Source of the DNA: Cyanoderma ruficeps
Lineage: Eukaryota > Chordata > Aves > Passeriformes > Timaliidae
Assembly (NCBI GenBank): GCA_008694505.1
Contig: VZDJ01000063.1
Span: 6,189,117 to 6,253,116, forward strand
Reading direction: 5' to 3'
DNA length: 64,000 nt
The notes under the pieces are model-generated. The model ran no database searches. It saw only the letters and a program-made list of their open reading frames with translations, and was not told the origin of the DNA. This document shows, in pieces, positions 25,141-35,369 of this stretch (its first letter is position 1; each line of letters opens with the position of its first letter). Position numbers and translations under genes: made by a program.

Positions 25141-26221
25141 GTGTGTTTGACAGACAAATTTGTGTCCCTGTCATGAGCTGGGAATTTCTTTGAAGGTGTT
25201 GCTGGCCCAGGTTCATGTTGCAGGACCCCTTCTCATAAACGAGGGAGTCTGTGGGCAGGGTTTTATTGTTAGTGAGTAATTAGCCTGTGGTAATGAGGTC
25301 CTGATGGAGGAAAAGTCTCCCAGAGGGGAGGATGGATCATCTCCAAGGCACTGCCCAGCTCAGGGATGCTCCAGCCCATGGCACCTGGCAGGACATGATG
25401 ACCTGGCTCTGAGTTTGTCTGTGTTACACCCAGAAAGCCCCAGTGTCTGTAGGGGGGAAAAGGAATGGAAACCTAATTTGTTGTTCTCTTTCTTCCCTTT
25501 CATGATGAGGGGCTTTGCCAGAGCGTCCTTCCCACTGGGGCTTTTGTGGTGAGACACAAACCATCAGGGCCTCCTGCTAATTCAGATGCTGAGCTCCTCT
25601 CCGCCTGGTCTGACTCCACCAGGTGTTTCTGCTCCCTCCGTGTCCTCCCTGCTCCACTGTGCATCCTCCTGGAGCGGAGCTGAAAGGGAGCAGAACAGGG
25701 ACACTCAGCTGCTGGAGCTGAGGTGGGGGCAGGATGTGATGGGAGTGTGCAGGAGCAGGGAGCAGGGGTGGCATCTACAACACAAACTCACCAAAGGGGA
25801 ATTCCTGAGGTTGCAAAGTGAGGGACTCAGAAGGGAGGAATTGCCAGCAGAGGGATGGCTGGGGAGTCTTAGTTGGCACCTTTGTGTCTGAGCATTATGC
25901 TGGTTTTTATCTGTGCAGCTCCACTAACCTTTCCCAAGGCTCCCAACCCATCTCCTGTGGGGTGCAGGATTGTGTTCACCTACTCATCCCCATTAAAGAT
26001 TCTTTTTTCTCCTGGTCTCGTGTCTGTCCCTTTATTACTCAAATCCTGCTCTGGAAAAGAGAGTGGTTAACTTAGGGCCTTGTGGGCTTTTATGCCATCA
26101 ATTGCTGCTTCATCAACAGCAAATAGCCCCTCTGGCTCTTGGGAGGAGCCATTCCTTATTTTCCCGATGGCTCACCAAAAACCTAATGTGTCCCTCAAAA
26201 CCTAATGTGACAGTCACCCAA

Positions 26222-26283
26222 TTAAGTTGGACTAGATGAGCTTGAAGGTCTCCTTCCCACCTGAACCATTCCACGATTCCCCA
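26222..26283 (+). mobile_element. Short CR1 LINE tail
   Basis: TTGGACTAGATGAGCTTGAA, GGTCTCCTTCCCACC and TGAACCATTCCACGATTCC are the last 60 or so bases of a CR1 element in plus orientation. Nothing recognisable precedes it. Confidence 0.75.
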
Positions 26284-29200
26284 TTGCCCTGCAGATTCCA
26301 GACTCCAAAAGCCCTGAGGGAAACCTCCACTCCCTTCCAGGAGAAGAGCTCGCTGTGCATGGGGACACTGAGCCTGCCCTCATCCTTCACCTTAAAATCA
26401 CCCCTGAGGTGCAAGGGAAAAGGCTGTGGATTGGGGGTGTTGTTAGTGGGGGGTTGTTTTGCTTTTGAACTTACTTTGTTGATTGAGGAAAGTGTTTTAT
26501 AAAATGGTGGCACTTTAACATTGGCTCCTTTTCCAAGAGTCTTTCACACCAGGAAAAAGGGAGGATGCTTAAGGCAGCCTCTCTTGCTCTCCTGCAGCAG
26601 TTGGTGGCTGCTCGGTAGTGTGTGAATGTGCCTTTTGTATTTGAGATTAGTTGGAAAGTTGCTGCATTATCAGTGAAATTCCACTTCCCCCGTATCAGTG
26701 GGGTTTCTGGCCAGCATAGTGTGTGTTTGTGGTGGGATCCATCCCCCTGCTTTTCCTGTGCAGCCACCCCTCCCCAGCTGTCTTTGGCCATAGAAGATGA
26801 GGCAGATCCTGCTCTAGTTCCCACCCTTGTGGGGCTGGATCAAGGGAGAAAGGCTGGCAAAGCTTGAGCTGGATTCAGAGAAAAGAAACTAAAGGCTTGA
26901 AACAAAACCCCCATGGGCGAGGTGATGTAGGTCCCCCTCAGATAGCAACCAGAGGGAACGTGAAGAATAGAAAAAAGAAAAGATGGGAATAAATAAAAAG
27001 CAGGGATGGGGAGGGGGCAAGGCAGATGTCTGCCCGTGTGCAGTGTGTCTGTGCTGCTGGCTGCCTGCCTGCCTGTCTGAAACCTGGCCCCGTCTGGCAC
27101 CTCTTTTTTTATTCTGATGTTTGAATTTATAGCTTGAAGTGCAGCAGAATGAGGTTCTCTGGAATATTGCTGTGGATGGGATTGGCTGCCTGGGAGGGCG
27201 AGAGTGGATTTGGAGGAGGGAGGACTTGGTTTTCCCTTGCAAGTTTAATGTGGCTTGCTGTGTTCTCCTTCATCCCTGTCTCTGCCTTCCTGCTGCATTT
27301 CCCTGTGTGTTTGCATCACTTCTGTTTGTTCCTGGTGGAACAGGAGCAGCTTCTCCCTGGGAGTATCCTGAGCCCATCCCACCGGGGTTTTTGGTGTAGT
27401 CTGGGGCTGGAGGGGAAGCAGAGCTGCTGTGCAGTGCTGAGGAGCAGAGCAGAGCCAGAATCCATGAAAACCACTGCAGCTGCCTGTGCTGCCAGGATGA
27501 CACGGATCACCCACACTTCCTCCCGGGAACGTGCCAGGAGACTTGTTCTCAGTGAAGGTTTCCAGGTCTCCAGGCTTCAAACGTTCACACAGTTTGAATA
27601 ATGCATAAAATTTCAGCACTTGCTGGAGTCAAATACTCTGCTCCAGCATCCATTTAAAAAATGGATGAACGCGTTTTTACTTGAAAACCTCTCCCTCTGT
27701 GTAACCTGTTTCTCCTTTCTCACCTGTCACACCTACAATCCTCGCATCCTTCTAAAGGCACAACCCCATCAGGGTCAGATCTGTACGAGGAGCTCATTCT
27801 TCCCTGCTGCCTTTGGTTTTCAGAAGGGCAACTTTCCTTGCTCAGAAAGGTGGGAGTCTCCTGGCTGCATCTGAGTGCAATTAATGAATTCAGACACTCT
27901 ACACGGGATGTTTCTGAGGGGATCCATCTTCCTCTTCCCCTTGTGAAGGAATGAGAGCAGTGAAGCTCCCCCTGTGATGCTGGGCAGCCCTGGAGTGGCA
28001 CAGCAGGGACTGTGTCGTGACAGGTTGGACAGCAGCTCTGGGCAGGGCCTGGAGGAGGCTTCATGGGGCAGGGAGAACTTTCCAGGCAGATCCTGGAGGA
28101 GCCTGTCCTGCAGTTTAACCATAAAACACAGACAGAGTCGGGACTCAAGGTGTCTGTCTGAGGCTGGTGACTTTCCTTGACCCATTGGGAAGAATCTGGA
28201 ACTGGAAGGATTAAGATGCACAGGATGAAGTTGAGACAGCTTTAATTCCCCTGTGAAGTGCACCAAGCCCCCGCTTTTTCCAGGACAGCCCATTCCCTAT
28301 TCCAGGGATGCTTTCTGTAGGTCACACCTTTGGTTTGTGCTCTGCTGCCTCTTGAATTAATGACTTGAGGTGTGGGGGTGTAGTTTGGTCACCCCAGAGA
28401 ACCCTGCAGTGGCTGTGTGTGCTCAGCAGCCCTTTGGGAGCCTGCAGCCCCCAGGTTTAATCAGGCAGTGGGGAATCCCTTTGTCAGGACACCCCAGCCC
28501 TTCCCAACACCCCTGACTTCTCCTACTGCCTCTGAGCACCCAAATGGCACAGGATTAACAAAAACCCTTCAGGGAAGGTTGATGAAGTGATGGCAGAGGG
28601 GCAGGGGAGTGGTGGTCTGACAGTTCCTGATGCAGAGCTGCCTCAAGGCTTTTGCAGAGGCAAAGCAAAGGGCAGGACCCACCCTGCTCTCTCAGCCCTT
28701 CCCGAGGGAGGAGTCGGAGGGGGCTGGACAGCCCTGGAGCAGGGAGCTTGCTCCTGCTGTCCCTGGGAAGGACGGGAGGACCATGAAGGTTTGCTTTTCC
28801 CGTCCGTTTTGGTTGCTGGTGTTGGCCCCACATCACGAGTTCTCCGTTAGAACTGGCACTCCTGGTCTGTGCCCGGGCAGGATCCTTGCCCTCCGTGCCG
28901 GCTCTGCAGGGGCTGGCAGGCCGTTCCTGAGAGGAATGCCAGTCCAGGGGATGTGCGTGACCTCCCGCATCCCTGCCCCGCTCCTGTGATGCTGCCAAAC
29001 TTCTGTCAAGCCCTACTGGAGAGGGGCAACCAGCAGCTCCCAGTGTGGAGGGATGTGGGGCAGTCACCTCTGTCCTCCTGCCCTGCATGGCCCCTCAGCC
29101 CCTGGGTGATGGGAAGGTGAGAATCCAAATGCAGGCTCGGGTTTGGGAAAGGAGGAAGGGAATGGGAAGGGAGGCTCATGGCCGGGGATGTACATGCCCA

Positions 29201-30993
29201 AGCCTTGCTCTGGCAGGTGCTGGGCTCGGAGCTTGTGCTGGGGGCTCTTCTGGCTCTGTGGGCTCATAATGAATCTTAGCAAGGCATCCGTGCACCAGCT
29301 GGAGAGAGGAAGGACAGACTGAGCACCTTCCCAGCTTTTCCAGCATCAGTTGCTGGGTTTGGATGACTTTTAGTGTATTAGTGAACACACTGTTGTGTTC
29401 CTTAGGGAAGGGGCCCTGGAAGAGCCAGTGGCTGCTCTGGAGAGCAGCAGTGCCCTGCAGGTCACTTCCCGGTAGGGATTTAGGGTGAGTGAGGCTGCTC
29501 AGCCAGGCACTCACATGGGGCTGCTCCTCAGGATGTGCCTTAGGATGCTGCTGGCACTCTGCAAAGCTCTTCTAATACGAAAAAACTAAAAGCAAACCCA
29601 TCCTTAGATGCACGAAGTTGGAAAGTCGAGCAGAAATTGCTGGAAAGGAACATCATCCTCCTTTTCAGCGGCCGCCCAGGTCGGGTTTGAGAGGCAAAGG
29701 TGGTCTAACAGCGCTGCCTGCTGGAAACTCCTCGGCTGGAAAACCGATTCAATGTGCCGGGTTCTGCCAGTCCTTTGGCACAATTTAAACCCGTCCCTCT
29801 CACTTCTCCTCAACCTGCTCTGCCCACAAACCTCAGCTGCCAGCTGCCTCAGGGACAGGCTGCCAGAGAGGGATGGAGTTTCCATCCTGTTTATCCTTAC
29901 AGCAGTGGTTGGAGAACTGGGTGCAACGGAGCTGCTCCCAGGACTGCAGGGAGACCCCGAGCCCTCTCCTGGTGTGTGGAACCATGAGCCTGCCCTTTTT
30001 GGCTCACTGGGATCTCGGTGGCATTAAAGGAAACGCCTCTGGTGCTGCTTTTGGAGCACTTCAGGCCAAGCCAAGCTGGGGAAGTGGGATGTCACTTCTG
30101 AGGCTGCTCCCTGAGGAAACACGCCTGGGGTTCATCCTCCTGCTGTTCCTCACCCATCCAACCAGAGTGCCCTGCAACAGATTTACCCACCCTTCCTCAC
30201 ACTGTGCTGTGCACAAAGCAGGCTGACCAGCCACCAACACTTCAGTTAAGATGTGAGTTTTTCTACTGACCTTAGAAGTCAAGATTTTTTTTGTTAAGTC
30301 ACCCTGGTCATGTCCTGCCCTCCAAGGGCAGCTCTGTTGTCCTCCCATGAGAGGGGGGACACTGAGGACGGAGGTGCAGCCTCTGGTCCTGGCTGTGGAA
30401 GAGCAGGAATTCCTGGCTCAGGCAGGAGGGGTGGGTTGCTGGGTTTGCCGGGGGGACATTGCAAGGATGGCAGCACTGAGTTTGAATGTGTATTTATAAG
30501 CAGATCTGGACTGGAAAGTCAGGAGTTGGAAGCAGATGAGGCAAAGATTCCCAAAACCCTAATGCAGCCCCTCTGCGGTCACAGAAAGCCTCTGGGCAGA
30601 GCTGGGCTGCACAGCAGGAGTCAGCCCTGCCCAACAGGTCCGTGGGCAGTGGGGTCACCTGTCCTCCAAGGACAGAAGGATTAGGCTGGTTTTATTCCTG
30701 GCAGCAGTTCTAAAATCTGTCACATTTACTGGATGAAAAGACTGTGAGAGTTCCTTCTTTAGTGTTAAAAATATTTGAAATTTGCTTCTTTTAATCACCT
30801 TTCTGCCATTAATTAACTATGAGCAGCATTACTGTTGTGCCCAGAATCCATCCCAGCCAACTCGGAGGTGGTCTGTGCCATCTGTTTGTCCTGATTTCAT
30901 CTGCCCTGTGCCTTCAGTGCCAAGGCCAGGCTGTTTCTGCTCGTGATGTCGTGCTGGGTGAGAGGAAAGGGACACTCAAAGAGCCCAGGCAGG

Positions 30994-31003
30994 TTTATTT
31001 ATT
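30994..31003 (-). terminator. ARHGAP32: Alternative distal poly(A) signal (AATAAATAAA)
   Basis: TTTATTTATT on the plus strand gives two overlapping AATAAA hexamers on the minus strand, about 285 nt beyond the ATTAAA at 31286. It may serve as a distal or unused signal. Only position and motif support it. Confidence 0.3.
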
Positions 31004-31285
31004 GTTAGGAAGCAGCGATGGGCACAGGTGGAATGGCACAGATAAGCCCAAGCCTTGGCACGGGAATTCAGTCACCTCCTTCATCCTTAGCTGCCTGCCA
31101 GCATCCCTCCCTCCAAGGCACGACCCCAAGCTGGCTCTTCCTGTTTTGTTTTTTTAAGTCCACTGTCAATTAATGAGGCAGAGGAAAAAATACACACAGG
31201 CACACCTGAGTAGTTTTTAACCTGGCTTGATTAATGCTGTCAAGTTGCACATCTGAGTGTGAGCTCAGTGGGACTGTTGCTTTTG

Positions 31286-31291
31286 TTTAAT
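31286..31291 (-). terminator. ARHGAP32: Probable ARHGAP32 poly(A) signal ATTAAA
   Basis: The minus strand reads ATTAAA within GTGGTATTAAACAAAAGC, preceded by A/U-rich sequence with many short UTR-like runs. It is the best-placed canonical or near-canonical hexamer at the left edge of the UTR-like block. Cleavage would be expected about 15-25 nt further left, near 31265. Confidence 0.55.
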
Positions 31292-31397
31292 ACCACAAGA
31301 CACCTCAGTCTGGATTGTTGCATTACAGTACAAATAAAAAACAGAAACAAAACCACATCTGCATCATACAAGGTGAGAAGAATATGAGAATTCTAAA

Positions 31398-31443
31398 TAT
31401 TTACAGAGAAGGGCAAGTAGGGAAACCACAAAAAATATTTACA
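31398..31443 (-). promoter_or_regulatory. ARHGAP32: Two Pumilio response elements in the 3' UTR
   Basis: TATTTACA on the plus strand at 31398-31405 and 31436-31443 reads UGUAAAUA in the transcript. It matches the Pumilio consensus UGUANAUA exactly in both copies. The copies are 38 nt apart and about 110-150 nt upstream of the ATTAAA signal. Pumilio proteins repress or destabilise neuronal mRNAs through such sites. Confidence 0.55.
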
Positions 31444-31624
31444 TAAAAATACATGAGCTTGTCAGCATATACATTTTACACCAGTTCACAAAAAAAGACA
31501 CTCTATAAATTAAAGTGAAGGTAACTCCAAAGGTAACCCAAGACTTTCTGGGATGTTTCTCTCATGCGGCTCAGGGAAAGAAAAAATCAAGTCTTCTACA
31601 GCAGGAAAATGAATGGCAAAACAA

Positions 31625-31651
31625 CCCTTTTCTCCCCCCCTCCCTCCCCCC
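31625..31651 (-). promoter_or_regulatory. ARHGAP32: G-quadruplex candidate in the 3' UTR
   Basis: On the transcript strand G tracts of 6, 3, 7 and 3 are separated by loops of 1, 1 and 6 nt (AGAAAA). This satisfies the usual four-tract rule of at least three G with loops of 1-7 nt. The tract of seven G can itself supply two G3 runs. Confidence 0.5.
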
Positions 31652-34077
31652 AGCTGGACGAGGCAGGACTCTGCACAGAGGAATGGTGGTGTTTGCTCAC
31701 ACCACACCATGCCTTTCACACGGGGTCTGGGGCTCTGGGGAAACAGGAACATGCCTAAGCCGCCGCAACGAAAGGAAGGAAAACAACTTCTCACCCAGAT
31801 TTCCTGACATTTAACACACCACTCGAGTCAATGCCCTGTCAGCCTGGGGGATGGCAGAGCACACTTGAGGTTCTGTCCCTTCGGGGGTCAAAGAGGAACA
31901 GGACGTTTTCAAGTCGGTTTTGGTTTTGTGTAGCAACTTACTACCACTGTGCAATCCTTACTGATCCCCCCAGTGGTGAGCAGGGGAGGGGGATCACTGC
32001 AAAGACATAGGCACGAAGTTGTGGGGGTGTTCTCAGAGATGCATATAGATATCACCTGATAAGACTTTGCAAAAATCAGAAATTAATGCTTAACGTAAGA
32101 CTTCACAGGGGCCAAGTCCACATTACTCACCTACGACTGCTCGCCCCTTCCCAAGGAAGGTCTCCTGTGGGTCACGTCCTGCTCCAAAGCAGAGGTAAAA
32201 ATCCATGGCTGGAGCACACTCCTGGAGCCCCATTCCTGCATGCACTGGGAGACCCTCATCTGGGAACAGAGGGAATGGCAGCTGAAGATGCAGACAGTGC
32301 CCGTGTGAGGGAACTGCCGAGGAACAGAGCTGCTGTCACCTTGTGGGGATGTGGTTAGGCAAGCAATTACTGAGCCCGAGCACAGCTGCACTTGGATTAG
32401 AGGATTATTTGCATTGCTGTCCCCCTGCTCTCTCCACCTGGGGACACAGGACGGGGCTGTCACTGTCCTCCAGCTCACCTGAGACTCCTGGTGTCACCTC
32501 CCTGCCTCGCTCTGATGCATGACATCCTTTCCAACCTCACCTATGAATTTTGGGGTTAATGAGGATGTAGAACTCTCTGTAGGACCAGCAGACTGAGCCC
32601 AGAGCAGGAGCAGGACTGCATAGTTCACTGTATGGCTTGGCGGGGTGGGATCATGCAGGATGCTGCTGAAGCTGTGGGCAGGAGCAACGATAAAAGAAAG
32701 GTGTTGGTCTGTGTTACCTGGGAAAAGCTGGTAGTGCCTTCACCTTTTTTAATTCTGTACTGTGGCTCAGCAGTGCTGGACATGACTTTGGGTTCTTGGA
32801 GAGCTTCCACCCTTGGAGCACACCCGGCTGTGGCTGCGTGCCGAGGGGGAGATGGCTGGGAGTCACTGCTCTGCTGTCTTCTTCTTCTCATTCCCAAAAG
32901 GCTGTTCACAGCAGCCCTGTGAGTTAGGGGTAAGTGTGCACTTCCAGAAGCCCTTTGGGAAAGGTGCTGAAGGGTTTGTTTCCGATGGGACGAGCGGGTG
33001 CTTCGCACCTGGCACTTGACACAATGCAGGGAGAGCCCGGCTCGGCGGGAGCAGCACAGCACTGAGCAGAGGCTGTCCAGGGATGGCACTTGGGCTCTAC
33101 AGGGAGACAGTGGCTAGGAGCAGGAAAATCCAGAGGCGTTTACAATTAGTAGGAGCTGGGACCAGCCCCTCGTAGTGGCAGGATAGTCCTGGCTGACATA
33201 AGGCCCAGGCAGAGGGAGGGGAAGGCTGCGGGGCAGGGGGGAGTTAAGGCTTTCACAGAGAGAGAGGTTGGACCTGCAGCTCTCATTACCTGAATCCCAA
33301 ATAGCCTGAACCAAACACTTGTCCCTGCTTCAACTGGAGACCTGGTAGGTAACCAGGGGGTGAGGCTGGTCCTGGCCCTGGCACAACACAGCACTGCTGG
33401 GAGCACAGATAATCCAGCCTGGCTCCCAAGGAACCGGGACAGCTCAGCCTTTCCTGGGAGTTACTGCCAGTGGAGACAGGGTAGCTCACCCAGTGGCCCC
33501 TTTCTGTGCAGTTCTCCTTAAAAGAAAACGTTACAAAAAGCATTCCCTCACCAAAAACCCCAACCCCTCTACCTGGGAATTCCCCGTGAGGAGAGTGTGG
33601 TAACCTGGATCACAGTGCTGCTTTTTTCTCTTTTTTTTCCCTTTCTTCCTTTTTTCTTTTTACTGCCACATTTTGTTCCATAACATGTGAGAACTCTTCT
33701 AAACAAAATGCTTAAAACACCAGCATTGCACAATAAAATAGAACCAGAAGGTAGTTACTGAAACAGCCCCAGACAAGGCTCCAAGGTTAAAAGAAGCAAA
33801 CAGCTACGGAGTAGTCAGCAACTAGAAGCAGGTTTTCCTTAGGATTTAAAAGTCCCAAAATAGCCATGTAACCTTTTGTTCAAAAAACCCCACCTAAGCA
33901 GCTATGTGCTAACTGTAGGACTTCCAGGTTTTCCATAAAACGTTAGAGATTCAAAACAGGTAGAGAAGTTCTTCAACCACATGGAACAGGAATGGCCTTA
34001 GAATTTATCAGTGAACATTTAAAAACTGCTAAATCTCAAGTATTGCTTGCAAGCCCTACCTAATGGAATGGATGTGC

Positions 34078-34083
34078 TTTATT
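34078..34083 (-). terminator. ARHGAP32: Possible proximal poly(A) signal AATAAA
   Basis: The minus strand reads GTACAAATAAAGCACATCC, a canonical hexamer about 1.3 kb after the stop codon. Use of it would give a short 3' UTR lacking the Pumilio and G-quadruplex elements near 31.4-31.7 kb. Confidence 0.35.
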
Positions 34084-35225
34084 TGTACAGGGTATGTGAG
34101 TCCTGGGGAGTCTGAGAGGCAGCATGAGGGGCTGCCAGGCTGTTTTTACAATATCAAAGCTTTTCAACAGCTTGGACACTGTTTTTAGAGGTGTATTTTA
34201 GAGGGCACTGGCCTTCTGTCCCTACTCACCGAGTACTGGGGGAGCTGCACATCACTGCTCTGTGTGCCACAACTCACAGGGGTCTCTGCCCAGCATCAAA
34301 CTCAGAGGCTGCAGAGTCTGGAGACCTCCAGCTTAAGCTCAGCAGGAGCATTCCCTGATGGAACTGCTGCAGGACCTGGCCCAGGGCAGCTGCTCATGCA
34401 GACAACTTGTCACACACAGCTGGCAAGGTGGGCTCTGATTTACACAATGCTATAGACTTTTTGAAAATCTGTTTTTCTAGTATTTTTTGCAGTGAGATGA
34501 CACAGTCTTGCCAGCCACAGGATAGAACGAGCTCATCTGGGCCACAGATAGCCTTGCAGCAAAGAGGAAGGACTGGCATTAAATGGGTGTGCTGTTCCCA
34601 GCTCTGGGGGCAGGGTTTGGCATAGCTTTCCTTCTTTTGGTGTGAGAAATGCAAACCTGCCCTACATGGCTCCTCCAGCTGGCCTCTGCTTACAACACAG
34701 AAATGTGAAGGAAATGGACTTCTTGTAGGCAGAAGCAGCTGGTTAATAAGCAAGAAATGTAAGGAGTGTGTCGTGCTCTGAAATGGCTTCAGAGCTTATT
34801 CCAGGGGCTTTAAGTCAAAACAGGCCCCCACCCAGCTCAGAGCGCTGCAGTGGGTGCACTACACCCATGGGAGAGGCAGGGCCTCGGCAAGGAGAGGATC
34901 CCTGGGGAGCCCTGCCCCAGCTCCCTCTGGCTGTGCAACTCCCAGGGGCTGAACTCCGAGTTCCTCCACGACCCTTTCCCGGGAGGCAGCCTGGGGTGGG
35001 CAGTTTGCAGCAGGATGGAACTGCAGGCACAGCCCATCATGCACAGGACCGTGGGCGTGGGGAGGAGCAGCCAGTGTCACATCTGGGAAAACTCCTTCCC
35101 TCCCTGCCCCAACTGCATCTGTGTCAGCCCTGCCTGGCCTCTGGCAACACCTGTATGCCAACAGCCTGCCCTGTCCTCCCAGGTGGCTCAAAACTACATG
35201 AAAATCTATAGCTCTACTACATAAA

Positions 35226-35231
35226 AACAGT
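35226..35231 (-). promoter_or_regulatory. ARHGAP32: miR-132/212 seed match in the 3' UTR
   Basis: AACAGT on the plus strand reads ACUGUU in the transcript, complementary to nucleotides 2-7 of miR-132/212. It lies about 140 nt after the stop codon. p250GAP mRNA is an established miR-132 target in mammalian neurons. Here the match is only a 6-mer, because the base needed for a 7-mer (C after AACAGT) is G. Confidence 0.35.
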
Positions 35232-35369
35232 GAATGGGGGCTGGGGGAGGGCTGAGGGGAGTTTGCTTTGCTCACTGGGGCAGGGTCGGGGAGTTTTTTT
35301 CCATCACTGAAAAAATANTCCACTGTCCAGCAGAGGCTGCTTAGACTCTATCCCTCGTTCCCCCCCAGC

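Larger units (their letters stand above)
25141..31264. other. Gene-free stretch downstream of ARHGAP32
   Basis: No supported gene. One short CR1 tail lies at 26222-26283. The region directly left of 31286 is the inferred cleavage zone and beginning of intergenic DNA. If the alternative signal at 30994-31003 is used, the 3' UTR would reach to about 30975. A short CTGCCTGCCTGCCTGTCT run is present at about 27061-27078. Confidence 0.45.
31265..35369 (-). other. ARHGAP32: ARHGAP32 3' untranslated region (inferred)
   Basis: The region follows the ARHGAP32 stop codon at 35370-35372 without any splice acceptor that would force an intron. It has no long coding frame on the minus strand and no CR1 insertion, unlike the flanking 27 kb. 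It ends at a well-formed polyadenylation signal. Its length of about 4.1 kb fits a brain-enriched vertebrate gene with a long 3' UTR. It contains RNA-element candidates listed separately. An undetermined base lies at 35318. The left end is an inference from motif position and needs 3'-end RNA reads. Confidence 0.6.
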
